From NCBI GenBank assembly GCA_018669475.1, contig JABHCC010000163.1:31528-95527 (forward strand): 64,000 bases of DNA, read 5' to 3'. Positions 28,737 through 39,001 of the stretch are shown here, piece after piece. The translations under genes were made by a program, and so were the position numbers. The stretch comes from Bacteroidota bacterium (GTDB lineage: Bacteria; Bacteroidota; Bacteroidia; Bacteroidales; UBA12481). The notes beneath the pieces were generated by a model. That model saw only the letters and a program-made list of their open reading frames with translations, was not told where the DNA came from and searched no databases. Positions within the stretch are counted from its first letter, which is position 1; every line of letters begins with the position of its first letter.

Positions 28737-31286
28737 ATGAAGAATCATTTATTCTTGCTGGCTTGCTTCATTGGCTTGTCCCTGTCTGGAAATTTATTGT
28801 CGCAAGAGGTTGAATTTGGAAAGGTTTCTGTGGATGTTTCTAATCGGATTCAAATTGAAATCGAATCATCTACAGATTATTATTATGTATTGTATTGTCG
28901 TCCAGATTTACAAAGCAACAAGGAATGGATTGTGTCCATTACGCTGGGTCAGGATGGTCAAACTATTATATCAGAGCAGCTAAAAGCGTATCCTTCGGAG
29001 CATTATCGCATTGTCCAACACCCTGTTGGACAATCTATTGATCTCGATCAGGACGGCATATCGGATATTAACGAAATTCAAAATTTAGGACGATTAGGAC
29101 CATTAAATCCTGCGGAAGAAATAGCTTTTAATGATGGTGTTGTTTCCATTCCTGATCGTGATATTTTCGAGCAGCTTTCATACAACGGTGAAGATATTAA
29201 GATCGATGTGCACCTGAAAAACCTGGAATTCGTCAAGTTTTTCTTCATTGATACACATACTGATAAGCCTAAGGTCTATTTTATGAATACTGAGACTCAT
29301 AGAGCTCACAGGGCTTTTGCTCAGGCAGTAGGCATAAGAATGGCTGCAATGGGTTCTCCCGTTGCTGGACAAATGCGAGGTGAGATTATTTACCATCCTA
29401 ATGTTCTGGGACCTAATGGATTTAATGGTGTCTATCGTTTTGAGTTTGAACCAAATGATTCCTATTCTTTTGAAAAAGTGCAAATGGCCTATGAGATGCT
29501 CGCCGCCAATATGCCAATACTTCGAAATAATTTGGCCTATTACCCTATGCCAAACGCAGCTCTGCCCAGATATCATTCTGAGAAACTATTGTATGATGCT
29601 TCCAGAGTTGCAGTTTTATTTGAAGAAGATATCTATGCGGATATTACCTATATAGCATTGAACCAGGCAGAGGGATATGGATTATTGCGACTAATGGATC
29701 TTGATGAACGGCCTCATTCCAGAGATGTGGTTATTTACGAAGCTCTACCTAATGAAATGCCTCGCACTGGTGGTATCATTACAACTGTTCCCCAAACCCC
29801 TCTTTCTCACGTAAATTTGAGGGCAATACAAGATAATGTCCCCAATGCCTATGTGAAGAATGCGCTGGATAATCAAGCGATTAAAGACCTGATGGGGAAA
29901 TATGTTTACTACAAAACTGATTCTGAAATTTTTGAAATCAGGGAGGCAACATTATCAGAGGTGGAAAATTGGTATGTTAATCAGCGACCAACAGAATCGC
30001 AATATCCTGAGCGGGATTTGTCGTTAACGAATATTACCTCCTTGGATCAGGTGGATTTTGATGAATGGAAAAGCTTTGGAGTTAAGGCTGCCAATGTAGC
30101 TACAATGAGGAAATTTGGTTTTGAGGAAGGAGCAATACCTTACGGATTTGCGATCCCATTTTATTTCTATGATGAGTTTATGAAATTTAATGGTTTCTAT
30201 GATCATGTGGATGGTTTGCTCAGTAATCCTGATTTTCAAAATGATTATTCTGTTCAGGATAGTTTGTTACAGGAGCTACGTGATACAATTCGCGCAGCAG
30301 ATATGCCCACATGGATGTGGGATGCCTTGAGTGAATTGCAAAGTTCCTTTCCTGATAGCACATCCCTCAGATGCAGATCAAGTACTAATAATGAAGATCT
30401 GCCTGGATTCAGTGGTGCGGGCTTATACAACTCAAAAACTCAACACCCTGAGGAGGGACATATTTCAAAATCTGTTAAACAGGTATTTGCCAGTTTATGG
30501 ACTTTCAGGGCCTTCGATGAGCGGCAATTCTACCGAATAGAACATGCGACAACAGCAATGGGAATTTTGGTTCATCCCAGTTATTCTGATGAATTAGCTA
30601 ATGGAGTAGCTGTAACCACAGATCCTCTGTATTTTACAGAAGATACTTATTACCTCAATGTACAGATCGGGGAAGATTTGGTTACCAATCCTGATGCACT
30701 CTCGATTCCAGAAGAGGGCTTATTGTCCACAACAACAAGTGGTCAGGATGGATATACTATTGTGAGATTCTCTAATCTGGTGGAAAATGACGTACAGATT
30801 CTTGGGCTTAATCATCTTGATGAGCTGAGGGACAAAATGACCACCATTCGTCAAGAATTTCAAAATCTTTACGGTGTGGAATCTGGTGAAAACTTTGCCA
30901 TGGAAATAGAATTTAAAATTACTGATGAGAATAATCTGGTCATCAAGCAAGCTCGTCCATGGGTGTTTAGCGCAGAAGGATCAGTCTCAGGAATGGAATC
31001 TGATAACACTCATATTCCAGAATCATTCCATATCAGTCAAAATCATCCCAATCCCTTTACCTCAAGCACTACCTTTTCATTTGATCTTTTTGAATCTGGT
31101 AATGTAAGCCTCAAAGTTTATAATCTTTTAGGATATGAGGTCAGTCATCTAATTGACAAAGCACTCCCTGCCGGATCATGGAGAATCCAATGGCACTCCC
31201 CCGAATTAGCTAAAGGACAGTATCTTGCTGAAATAGTTTTTAATGGAACCAGAAAAGTCATTAAAGTGTTAAAGGTTCAGCGTTGA
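28737..31286 (+). CDS. Secreted PEP/pyruvate-binding (PPDK_N-like) protein with C-terminal T9SS sorting domain
   Basis: Signal peptide; LRCRSSTNNEDLPGFSGAGLYNSKTQ, DELANGVAVTTDPLY, IKQARPWVFS; C-terminal NHPNPFTSSTTFSFDLFESGNVSLKVYNLLGYEV...GQYLAEIVFNGTRKVIKVLKVQR. Confidence 0.85.
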   Translation: MKNHLFLLACFIGLSLSGNLLSQEVEFGKVSVDVSNRIQIEIESSTDYYYVLYCRPDLQSNKEWIVSITLGQDGQTIISEQLKAYPSEHYRIVQHPVGQSIDLDQDGISDINEIQNLGRLGPLNPAEEIAFNDGVVSIPDRDIFEQLSYNGEDIKIDVHLKNLEFVKFFFIDTHTDKPKVYFMNTETHRAHRAFAQAVGIRMAAMGSPVAGQMRGEIIYHPNVLGPNGFNGVYRFEFEPNDSYSFEKVQMAYEMLAANMPILRNNLAYYPMPNAALPRYHSEKLLYDASRVAVLFEEDIYADITYIALNQAEGYGLLRLMDLDERPHSRDVVIYEALPNEMPRTGGIITTVPQTPLSHVNLRAIQDNVPNAYVKNALDNQAIKDLMGKYVYYKTDSEIFEIREATLSEVENWYVNQRPTESQYPERDLSLTNITSLDQVDFDEWKSFGVKAANVATMRKFGFEEGAIPYGFAIPFYFYDEFMKFNGFYDHVDGLLSNPDFQNDYSVQDSLLQELRDTIRAADMPTWMWDALSELQSSFPDSTSLRCRSSTNNEDLPGFSGAGLYNSKTQHPEEGHISKSVKQVFASLWTFRAFDERQFYRIEHATTAMGILVHPSYSDELANGVAVTTDPLYFTEDTYYLNVQIGEDLVTNPDALSIPEEGLLSTTTSGQDGYTIVRFSNLVENDVQILGLNHLDELRDKMTTIRQEFQNLYGVESGENFAMEIEFKITDENNLVIKQARPWVFSAEGSVSGMESDNTHIPESFHISQNHPNPFTSSTTFSFDLFESGNVSLKVYNLLGYEVSHLIDKALPAGSWRIQWHSPELAKGQYLAEIVFNGTRKVIKVLKVQR

Positions 31287-31339
31287 TGGTGTGAAACAGA
31301 TTGATGGCTGAAGCGAAGTGAAAGTCCCTACTTGTCTGG

Positions 31340-31367
31340 AGGTTACGGGTTTCGGGTTTCTAGTTTC
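31340..31367. repeat. Short heptamer tandem repeat (GGGTTTC-like)
   Basis: aggttac gggtttc gggtttc tagtttc. Confidence 0.7.
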
Positions 31368-31412
31368 AATAAACAAAAATATCCTTTTTGGTCTCATGAC
31401 ATTAAGTGACTC

Positions 31413-33050
31413 CTATTTTAGAATCATTTTCCCGACAGAGCTGAATTTATCCATATTTAGAACATAAAAATATATTCCGGATGTCATTGTTTGATCATTG
31501 TCATCTTTACCATTCCACAATACTGTATGATCGCCAGGATATAATTCCTGATTTATAAGCCTTCGTACTCTTCGACCATTCATATTATAAATCGCCAACT
31601 CTGAAAGACCTCTCTCAGGGATTGAAAAAGATATAGTTGTAGAAGAACTGAAAGGATTGGGATAATTTCGAACTTTCTTGAAATCTGTCAAATATTGCAT
31701 TTTATCATTCGATGTATTAACCGGACGGGCGGCAGTGGCAATATAAGTATGTCTTTTCGATCGTTTTTCAATATCGTGACCAGCATTATAAGCAAGAATA
31801 TAACGATTGTAGACATCATCAACGACAAGAGTTGGTGTCCGTTGGAATCCCTGATCCGGTACTCCATCAGGAAACTGTCCCGGGGCAATGATAGGATTAT
31901 CGGGATGACCGATCCAGTTATCGCCCCAATCAGGAGACCAATAGTATGCGATGTGTCCGTATCCGGCATAATTCTGATTCGAAACCATTAGCACCATGTG
32001 AACACCGTTGGCAATGGTGTCGCCGGTAACATGAGCTTGCCAGGATCCCCGAAACGAAAATCCCCCTGGCCAGGGTAATGTCCATTGGTAGGCCGGATTC
32101 TCAGGATCTGAGGGATCCCAGGATGGGACAGGGTTCTTTACCCAATTTGTTTTCCCATCCTCACTGTCAGCGTATGAAATTCTCCAGTTATAATAGGAGC
32201 CTGGTGTACTATTTAATCCACGATAGAAAAGACGTACTTTTCCTGAAGTTCCAAGATGTGGTACCCAAACAGGTGTCGGTTCTGACAGACCTCCTTTGAT
32301 CGTTCCATTCTGATTCCATCCCTTCTCCCACCATAATTCTGCCTCCAGGATATTCTTATAATCCTGGACAAACGGAATCCCAATCTCTGGTGCAGATTCA
32401 CTTGAGGCTACCTGAATGGCTCCCTCCCATCCGGACAACCCATTCCATTCAGGATGCAGATATTTCGTGCCAGGACGAGCAGTATAATACAGAAGGTGCT
32501 CTCCAGCTAATGGATGAAGGATATAACCGGGTGTGTCGGTATGGTTCCATGAGCTACCCGGATTAGGACCACCAGGTTTCACCAGAGGACTGAATTTTAC
32601 AAGAGTATTGGGATTGTAACCCAATGTCCAATTTTGTAGTAAATGCTCTTGAAATAATAGCTTTGTCAAATAGCTTGAATGATAGCTGTGATAAAATAAT
32701 TTTAGGAAACCATCCTGCAAACCAAGAAATTCCTCCCCCACAATTCCTCCCCAGTCACCATATAAATGGGTCTGGTAATTAGCATCTTGTGGATGAGGAG
32801 CAGTAATAAATCCTAAAGGAGTGAAATCAGGCCATTCCCCCAATGGTCCTTCCTGAGCTCCAAGCCGTATTGAAAGGGACAATACAAGTAATAGAATATA
32901 AAGAAACCTTACTACAGGTGCTAAAGGAATAATTTCACTTCTCTTAATAATATCAATCTTCGAAAGGAAGGTCATAGCTGTAGTAAAGATAATGAAAATT
33001 TGATGGGCTGGTAGGCTGGTGCGAGGCACTGAGTCACCAACTAGAATCAC
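31413..33050 (-). CDS. Secreted protein with T9SS C-terminal sorting domain, possible glycoside-hydrolase-like beta-propeller
   Basis: Internal signal-like FLYILLLVLSLSIRLGAQ; C-terminal VRNYPNPFSSSTTISFSIPERGLSELAIYNMNGRRVRRL...SGIYFYVLNMD. Confidence 0.75.
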   Translation of the reverse strand: MILVGDSVPRTSLPAHQIFIIFTTAMTFLSKIDIIKRSEIIPLAPVVRFLYILLLVLSLSIRLGAQEGPLGEWPDFTPLGFITAPHPQDANYQTHLYGDWGGIVGEEFLGLQDGFLKLFYHSYHSSYLTKLLFQEHLLQNWTLGYNPNTLVKFSPLVKPGGPNPGSSWNHTDTPGYILHPLAGEHLLYYTARPGTKYLHPEWNGLSGWEGAIQVASSESAPEIGIPFVQDYKNILEAELWWEKGWNQNGTIKGGLSEPTPVWVPHLGTSGKVRLFYRGLNSTPGSYYNWRISYADSEDGKTNWVKNPVPSWDPSDPENPAYQWTLPWPGGFSFRGSWQAHVTGDTIANGVHMVLMVSNQNYAGYGHIAYYWSPDWGDNWIGHPDNPIIAPGQFPDGVPDQGFQRTPTLVVDDVYNRYILAYNAGHDIEKRSKRHTYIATAARPVNTSNDKMQYLTDFKKVRNYPNPFSSSTTISFSIPERGLSELAIYNMNGRRVRRLINQELYPGDHTVLWNGKDDNDQTMTSGIYFYVLNMDKFSSVGKMILK

Positions 33051-33370
33051 TTAACATTAAATATAATTAGCAAATATAAATCGACCTACATTATCTGCTA
33101 TTTAAAAAGGATCCCCTTCAGTCAGTATTGGCTCATATTTGTTAGTGTTACAAGTATTGGGATTGGAAAATGATTTTATACTTCAAGCAAAGGATGATGA
33201 ATTAGGCAGAAAGTCACAGGATGCCAGGATCATTGTTAGAGGGCGAACCAAAAAAAAAAGAATAAGTAATGACAAAGCAAGACAATAAAAGATCAATTAG
33301 TGTATATGCACAATGGCTAGGAATAGACAAGCCGTTTCTGTCGGGTATTTTGCATTGAAAATACCTGATA

Positions 33371-34495
33371 TTAGCGTTTGCTAATTTTGACACCTCGATC
33401 CTCTAGGTATTTCTCAACGCTTGTCCAGCATCCATCTGCACGACCCACGAACTCGGGAGGACTGATCCCTTTTTGTGAATAAGTGCCGTCAAGCACTAGC
33501 CGGGTGACTGCATTACAAGTGTACCCTGTGGTTCGGGCCATGGAGAGGGCCCCCGTTGCAGGATCATATTCATCGTACATGCTGTAGGTGTAGGTCGCTT
33601 GTTTCCCGTCTTCCACTCCGGAAATAACTAGTTTCATGACAGTTATATCGGCCTCGCCCAGTTCGTATTTCCAAAGTGGGGAGAGCAGTGATGTCATCAC
33701 ATCTATCGGTCGTACTGAAACACCTTCCACCTTGATGGGGGTCGTGTTTAGTAATCCGGTATCCTTGAAAACACGCATCTGATCTACGTGATTAGGATAG
33801 CGGAGAGTCTTCTCAAACATGTCGGGGATATCCATGGTATGTATCAGGGTTCTGAGTCCGTCGGAGTTGAGGCATGCCATAGTGCCAACCTTATCGATAT
33901 CGATCGTCATAGTTTCGGAAAGCATTGGTCTTACAACCACCTTACCATTCTCAACCATGGTTCCGTTTTCGATGTATTCTTCTAAGACCTCAAGGACAGG
34001 AAAGGGAGATTTGTACCCTAAAGGTGCCTTCCTCGACTTTGGAACACCACCTACGTAGCACTCGTAGCGAGTAACTTTCATCTTACGTGATCGATCGCCG
34101 AGAATGATGTTACCCATACCAGGTACAACACCACAGTCAACCACGGCGGTAACCCCATTTGCCTTTGCCAGTTCGTCAAGGCCAAAAGGATCCTCCATGA
34201 AGTATGAAATGTCAACAATGTTTTTGCCTGCACGAATAACGTTTTCGAGCATTGAGTATCCAATGGAATAAGGTACCGAACCAATGACAATGTCAGCGTC
34301 TTCAACGGCACGTGTTACTCCTTCCGCTGAGGAAAGGTCCTCCACTCGTATCTGAATAGGATATTCACTGGCCAGCTGCTCCAGAGCCTCGCGGTTGACA
34401 TCCACAGAGATGACCTCATAGCTGGGGTCCTTGCACAGATCGATTGCCATGTATTTACCAACTGCCCCACATCCCAGTACTACTATTTTACTCAT
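33371..34495 (-). CDS. Saccharopine dehydrogenase-like family protein
   Basis: IVVLGCGAVGKYMAIDL Rossmann motif; DCGVVPGMGNIILG; overall family pattern. Confidence 0.88.
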   Translation of the reverse strand: MSKIVVLGCGAVGKYMAIDLCKDPSYEVISVDVNREALEQLASEYPIQIRVEDLSSAEGVTRAVEDADIVIGSVPYSIGYSMLENVIRAGKNIVDISYFMEDPFGLDELAKANGVTAVVDCGVVPGMGNIILGDRSRKMKVTRYECYVGGVPKSRKAPLGYKSPFPVLEVLEEYIENGTMVENGKVVVRPMLSETMTIDIDKVGTMACLNSDGLRTLIHTMDIPDMFEKTLRYPNHVDQMRVFKDTGLLNTTPIKVEGVSVRPIDVMTSLLSPLWKYELGEADITVMKLVISGVEDGKQATYTYSMYDEYDPATGALSMARTTGYTCNAVTRLVLDGTYSQKGISPPEFVGRADGCWTSVEKYLEDRGVKISKR

Positions 34496-34612
34496 CTTTT
34501 CATCCGTTTATATTTATTTTTATTTGTCGGATGGAGCTCGCACGACAAAAACAATCATCCGCATGTGTGTTAAAATATCTTTTCTTTTGTCATGCTCGGT
34601 TCATCCTTTTAT

Positions 34613-35995
34613 TTATAATTTTTTGGGTCGGGAGCGTATAATATAGCGGTAAATTGGCCAGGATATAAGCACCATGATCGCAGCATACATAGCGGTTTGG
34701 ATCTCTGAAACTGCCTGGAACAGTGAGAGTGCAATCCAACCGAGCAAACAAATTAGCGTACTCCATGGATGCCCCCATGCCCTGTAGGGGCGATCTGCAT
34801 CCGGCTGGCGTTTACGCAGGATAATGACTCCTGCTATCAGTAAGACATAAACGAAGATGTGAAAGAATACAGAAAGGTGAAGCAGAAATTCAAAACCTCC
34901 GATAATGATCAGGAAAACTGAAAGTCCCCAGGAAACCACTACTGCAAAGATCGGATTGCCACCTTTTGAGATTTTCTTGGCACGTTTGACAGCCAGGCCA
35001 TCAACGGCCATAGCCTGTAGAATCCTGGGCGTACTCATGTACAGTACGTTTTGGTGGGCTAGTGTCATAACTATTGCCACAACAAGCACAATGGTTGATG
35101 CCATCGGTGAGACCACCATCTCCAGCGCCCCGGCCAATGCCAATTCATTTCCAGCAAGGCTTAGCAGTGGCACTTTCCAGGCCAATGCTGCAGCAAGGAA
35201 GGTATAGAGCAGAATAACAATGACAACGCCCTTGATTGCTGCACGTACAATAGCCTTACCTCCGCCTTTGACTTCGCCGCTGAAATAGGCTCCATAAAGC
35301 CAGCCATCGTAGGTGTAAATTAGGGCAGCAATCACAAGACTCCAGCTGCCAATACCTTTAGCCTGAATAGGGAAAGAAGTTGTATTATTGTCAAGCGCCG
35401 ATCCAGAGAATACCAGTGCCAGAGTGAAACCAACAATGATTAGTGCAATGGCAGCGGCAGCGAATTGCTGAATATTTGCGCCCAGGGCAATGCCCTTTAA
35501 TTGAAGTGCGGCGAACACCGAAGAAACCATAATGGCCAACGGTACTTGCCATTGTGCTATATCAGGAAAAAGCAGCGTAGCAAATTCTGTAACCACCACT
35601 GCCTTCAAAGCAATGTCAGAGACAAAACTCAACCAGTCAACCCAGCCAATGACGAAACCAGGAAAAGGCCCGTAAGCACGTCTCACCAGAGAATAGGATC
35701 CTCCTGACCGTGGTGTCATACAAATCAGTTCGGCCGCTACTATTGTGCTCAATAGTGCAAAAAGGCCGCCAAGTACCCAGAGGGAAACAAATAAAAAAGG
35801 ATTGGGAGCAACTTCTGCTACCTCGCCGGGTGTGCGCAGAATACCCAGACCAATGATACCGCCAATGGTGACGGCCAATGTAAAACCGGAACTTAGAAAG
35901 CGCTTTGGATGATGCTGTGTACTCTTAGTACTCATATTCACTTTCGGAGTTAAATAATAAGGAAGCTCCAAGGTAAGGAAAAAGCATAGAAGCAA
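34613..35995 (-). CDS. APC-family amino acid permease
   Basis: GGIIGLGILRTPGEVA, RSGGSYSLVRRAYGPFPGFVIGW, about 12 hydrophobic segments. Confidence 0.92.
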   Translation of the reverse strand: MLLCFFLTLELPYYLTPKVNMSTKSTQHHPKRFLSSGFTLAVTIGGIIGLGILRTPGEVAEVAPNPFLFVSLWVLGGLFALLSTIVAAELICMTPRSGGSYSLVRRAYGPFPGFVIGWVDWLSFVSDIALKAVVVTEFATLLFPDIAQWQVPLAIMVSSVFAALQLKGIALGANIQQFAAAAIALIIVGFTLALVFSGSALDNNTTSFPIQAKGIGSWSLVIAALIYTYDGWLYGAYFSGEVKGGGKAIVRAAIKGVVIVILLYTFLAAALAWKVPLLSLAGNELALAGALEMVVSPMASTIVLVVAIVMTLAHQNVLYMSTPRILQAMAVDGLAVKRAKKISKGGNPIFAVVVSWGLSVFLIIIGGFEFLLHLSVFFHIFVYVLLIAGVIILRKRQPDADRPYRAWGHPWSTLICLLGWIALSLFQAVSEIQTAMYAAIMVLISWPIYRYIIRSRPKKL

Positions 35996-36046
35996 CTGTA
36001 GGACATACCTATTCCAAAATAATTGTTTTTAACAGGATTATAGTAT

Positions 36047-36964
36047 CTAATGTTTCGGGCTGCTGCCATTTAGTACTCCCCCATAATGCCCATTACCGCA
36101 ACAATTCTTAAACTTATCTCCACTATTGCAAGGACAAGGACTATTACGTCTTATCATCTCTTTCTTCTTGCTAAGCCTTCTGGATGACATATTTTGCCTG
36201 AATACTCTTTCCAGGAGATTATACAATTCAGGATGGTTTTTCTCAAGTAACTTTGGTCGCTCAAAGAAATATTCGCTTACAACAGAGAAAAATTCAGCTC
36301 TATTTGTTCCACCATAGGGATTTATTTCTGATACTCCATCGTATATCTCATCTATCTTCTTATTGATCAGATCTATCCACGGAATTGAGTACTGCTTTTC
36401 CAATAATAATGAGGGAATACCATCGATTGATCCATCTGTCTTATCTATCAAATGAACAAATTCATGAATTGCAGTGTTTGTCTTATCTGATTCATTCTTA
36501 AATCCATGTTTTAATGCTTGCTGAGACAAGATCATCTTACCTTCCATATAACCAGTACCCACCATTCCCAGTATTGATCTGTCCGGACCTTCGGTATCAA
36601 ATTTCTCATTGAACATTGACGGATAAAGTAAAACCTCATGAATATTTGAATATTTCCAATCACCAAATTCAAATATTGGAATAACTGCACTTGACGCAAT
36701 AAGTACTTTATCTATTGCTTCAACAGTAGTTTCAATTCCTGTTATCCTGCAATTCAAAAGGAATTCATGGACCTTGAATTCAAATCTATCTTTTTCTTCT
36801 TCGGATAATGAATTATAAAACGCTACTTCCCGGATCAATATAATTCTCCAATCTTTTGGAAAAGGTTCTTTTGGAACTTTCCATCCTGAATTTCTTCTAC
36901 GAATCCAAGCAAATAAGATGATACTAATTATTACAATAATTATTATGAATGTAACAGGGTTCAT
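36047..36964 (-). CDS. MtfA-like M90 zinc metallopeptidase with N-terminal TM anchor and C-terminal SEC-C motif
   Basis: MNPVTFIIIIVIISIILFAWIRR anchor; NTAIHEFVHLIDKTDGSIDG (HEFVH); RRNSPCPCNSGDKFKNCCG SEC-C motif. Confidence 0.82.
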   Translation of the reverse strand: MNPVTFIIIIVIISIILFAWIRRRNSGWKVPKEPFPKDWRIILIREVAFYNSLSEEEKDRFEFKVHEFLLNCRITGIETTVEAIDKVLIASSAVIPIFEFGDWKYSNIHEVLLYPSMFNEKFDTEGPDRSILGMVGTGYMEGKMILSQQALKHGFKNESDKTNTAIHEFVHLIDKTDGSIDGIPSLLLEKQYSIPWIDLINKKIDEIYDGVSEINPYGGTNRAEFFSVVSEYFFERPKLLEKNHPELYNLLERVFRQNMSSRRLSKKKEMIRRNSPCPCNSGDKFKNCCGNGHYGGVLNGSSPKH

Positions 36965-37162
36965 ATCTGTAAATGTTTCTGAAACATTGATCCTGTTGTC
37001 ATAAAAGATCTTTGCATTCCTGCCATATCCAATTCCAGGTATCAATATGTCCTTTACTCCCTCCTCAAGGAAGAAGTTCTTTATTAAGATTGCGGAATCC
37101 GAAGGTTCAAATCCCCACGACGTTTGTTCGTCTTTAAATTTTGATTCCCAGAATTCGCTCAT
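36965..37162 (-). pseudogene. N-terminal remnant of a TPMT-like class I SAM methyltransferase, in frame with mtfA-like gene
   Basis: MSEFWESKFKDEQTSWGFEPSDSAILIKNFFLEEGVKDILIPGIGYGRNAKIFYDNRINV: methyltransferase N-terminus incl. motif I (IPGIGYGRNA), then switches to MtfA. Confidence 0.7.
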
Positions 37163-37274
37163 GTTTTTTGTTTCGGGATTGCGGGCTACTTCACAAGATA
37201 CACCAAATTTGATGCGAGATAACGCTCGAAAATCTCTGAAAACCACATTACTAATGACACTTATTAGTGATAGT

Positions 37275-38852
37275 TTATTCAATTTTTATCTGATTTTTTC
37301 TCGAGGAATATAGTCCATTAATGAGATTACCATCACAAGCTTTTAGAAGTTCACTTTTAAGTTCATTTAATTTATCAGGATATATTTCTGATAAATCGCT
37401 CTCCTCTCGAAAATCATCGAGTAAATAATAAAGTTCAAATACATCTTTAGCCAGATATGCTCTTATTTTCCATCCGTCATTTGTAATCAGAGTAGGGCCA
37501 GAATATGAGGAGAATACGACGAATTCATGCTCTAATTCAGTATCTTTTTCAGTCAATTCGTTAAAAAAAGAAATACCATCTGTGTTAAATAATCTGGAAA
37601 AGCCGGTAATTTCAGCAATTGTGGGTAAAATGTCATAATTTGTTACTAAATGGTTGCTAATCCGTGCTGGATAAATCTCTTTTGGCCATCGAATTATTAG
37701 CGGAACAACTATGCCCCCTTGCAAATTACTTCGCTTCAATCCTGCTCTACCACCATTACCATCAAAGACATCCCCTCCTAAGTCGCTATAGTATTTATTT
37801 TCAAGGTTGTTAAAAATCTCTCCTGTTTTCATATTTGTATAAGGCTTATGAACACGATCTTGCTGTCCATAGTAGATCTCATGCCCATTGTCTGATGTGA
37901 ATATCACGATAGTGTTGTCATCGATATTAAGTGATTCAAGTTTTTGCAAAATCTGTCCAATATTATCATCCAACATTTTTACCATTGAAGCATATTCCTT
38001 CTCTATTTGCGTTAGACGTTCATCGTATACAAAATCGGAATGTACTGTGGGAATAGACACTGGTCCATGTGGTAGTTGAGTTGGAAAATATAAGAAAAAT
38101 GGTTGATCCTTATTGGTAGAAATAAAACTTAGAACGCTATCCATGAAAAGGTTTTGGGAATAGACTTTTTTTCCTGTCATATTCCAACGCTCAACGTATG
38201 TTTCTTGTGTCTCAGGTTCACCAGATTTCCCACAGTTCGCTAGGGTATTTCCACTAATCTCAATCAACTTCCCATTTTCAAATAAAAAAGGAGGATAAAA
38301 CCCATGCGCTCTTACATGATCAAGATAACCAAAAAAGTAATCCCATCCGTGTCGTTTCATTTGCTTGTGAGTGGAAGCAAAGCCCCATTCCAATTTCCCG
38401 AATTGAGCTGTAATGTATCCTGCCTCTTTAGCCACCTCACCTAAAAATACCATTTCTTCAGGTACTGCAGATAATCGTTCATTGATCATTGTCTCAACTT
38501 CACGGTGAGTGTAATCCCCTTTACCAATTTTTTTATAAATACCTGCGTTGGTTATCTCAAACTTCTCAGAGTGACAATCATGAAGTCCTGTTAAAAGTGA
38601 TGCCCTTGCTGGAGCACATAGCATACAGGAATAAGCATTTTGAAATCGAAGACCTTCTTTAGCCAGCTTGTCAATATGTGGAGTTTTAATGATCTGCTGT
38701 CCCTCATGACTAAGTAATCCTATACCTAAATCATCAGCATAAATCAGAATGATATTTGGTTTGTCTAGTTGGCTTTGGTTCTTATCACATGCAGTACAAA
38801 AGACTAGTATAATAAGTTGTAAGACAATTTTTGTAATCGGCATGAATTTCAT
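37275..38852 (-). CDS. Type I sulfatase
   Basis: NIILIYADDLGIG; LCAPARASLLTGLHDCHSE (C-x-P-x-R formylglycine motif); IVIFTSDNGHE. Confidence 0.93.
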   Translation of the reverse strand: MKFMPITKIVLQLIILVFCTACDKNQSQLDKPNIILIYADDLGIGLLSHEGQQIIKTPHIDKLAKEGLRFQNAYSCMLCAPARASLLTGLHDCHSEKFEITNAGIYKKIGKGDYTHREVETMINERLSAVPEEMVFLGEVAKEAGYITAQFGKLEWGFASTHKQMKRHGWDYFFGYLDHVRAHGFYPPFLFENGKLIEISGNTLANCGKSGEPETQETYVERWNMTGKKVYSQNLFMDSVLSFISTNKDQPFFLYFPTQLPHGPVSIPTVHSDFVYDERLTQIEKEYASMVKMLDDNIGQILQKLESLNIDDNTIVIFTSDNGHEIYYGQQDRVHKPYTNMKTGEIFNNLENKYYSDLGGDVFDGNGGRAGLKRSNLQGGIVVPLIIRWPKEIYPARISNHLVTNYDILPTIAEITGFSRLFNTDGISFFNELTEKDTELEHEFVVFSSYSGPTLITNDGWKIRAYLAKDVFELYYLLDDFREESDLSEIYPDKLNELKSELLKACDGNLINGLYSSRKNQIKIE

Positions 38853-38904
38853 AATTCCTTTTTAAATTATCGCTAATGGATCAGTGCAAACTCCGTAGCC
38901 GGGC

Positions 38905-38995
38905 GTGCGATCCGGTGTCCACCAGGACAGAGGATCGAGCGAGAGGTGATGTTGAAACTCCCACTGAATGCTATGGTGTTTTCATGGTTAGCCAC
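38905..38995 (+). mobile_element. Possible truncated 5' end of a group II intron
   Basis: Begins GTGCGATCC (GUGYG 5' consensus) with potential pairing CGATCC...GGATCG; noncoding. Opposite orientation to the domain V fragment. Confidence 0.35.
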
Positions 38996-39001
38996 TGGTT
39001 T

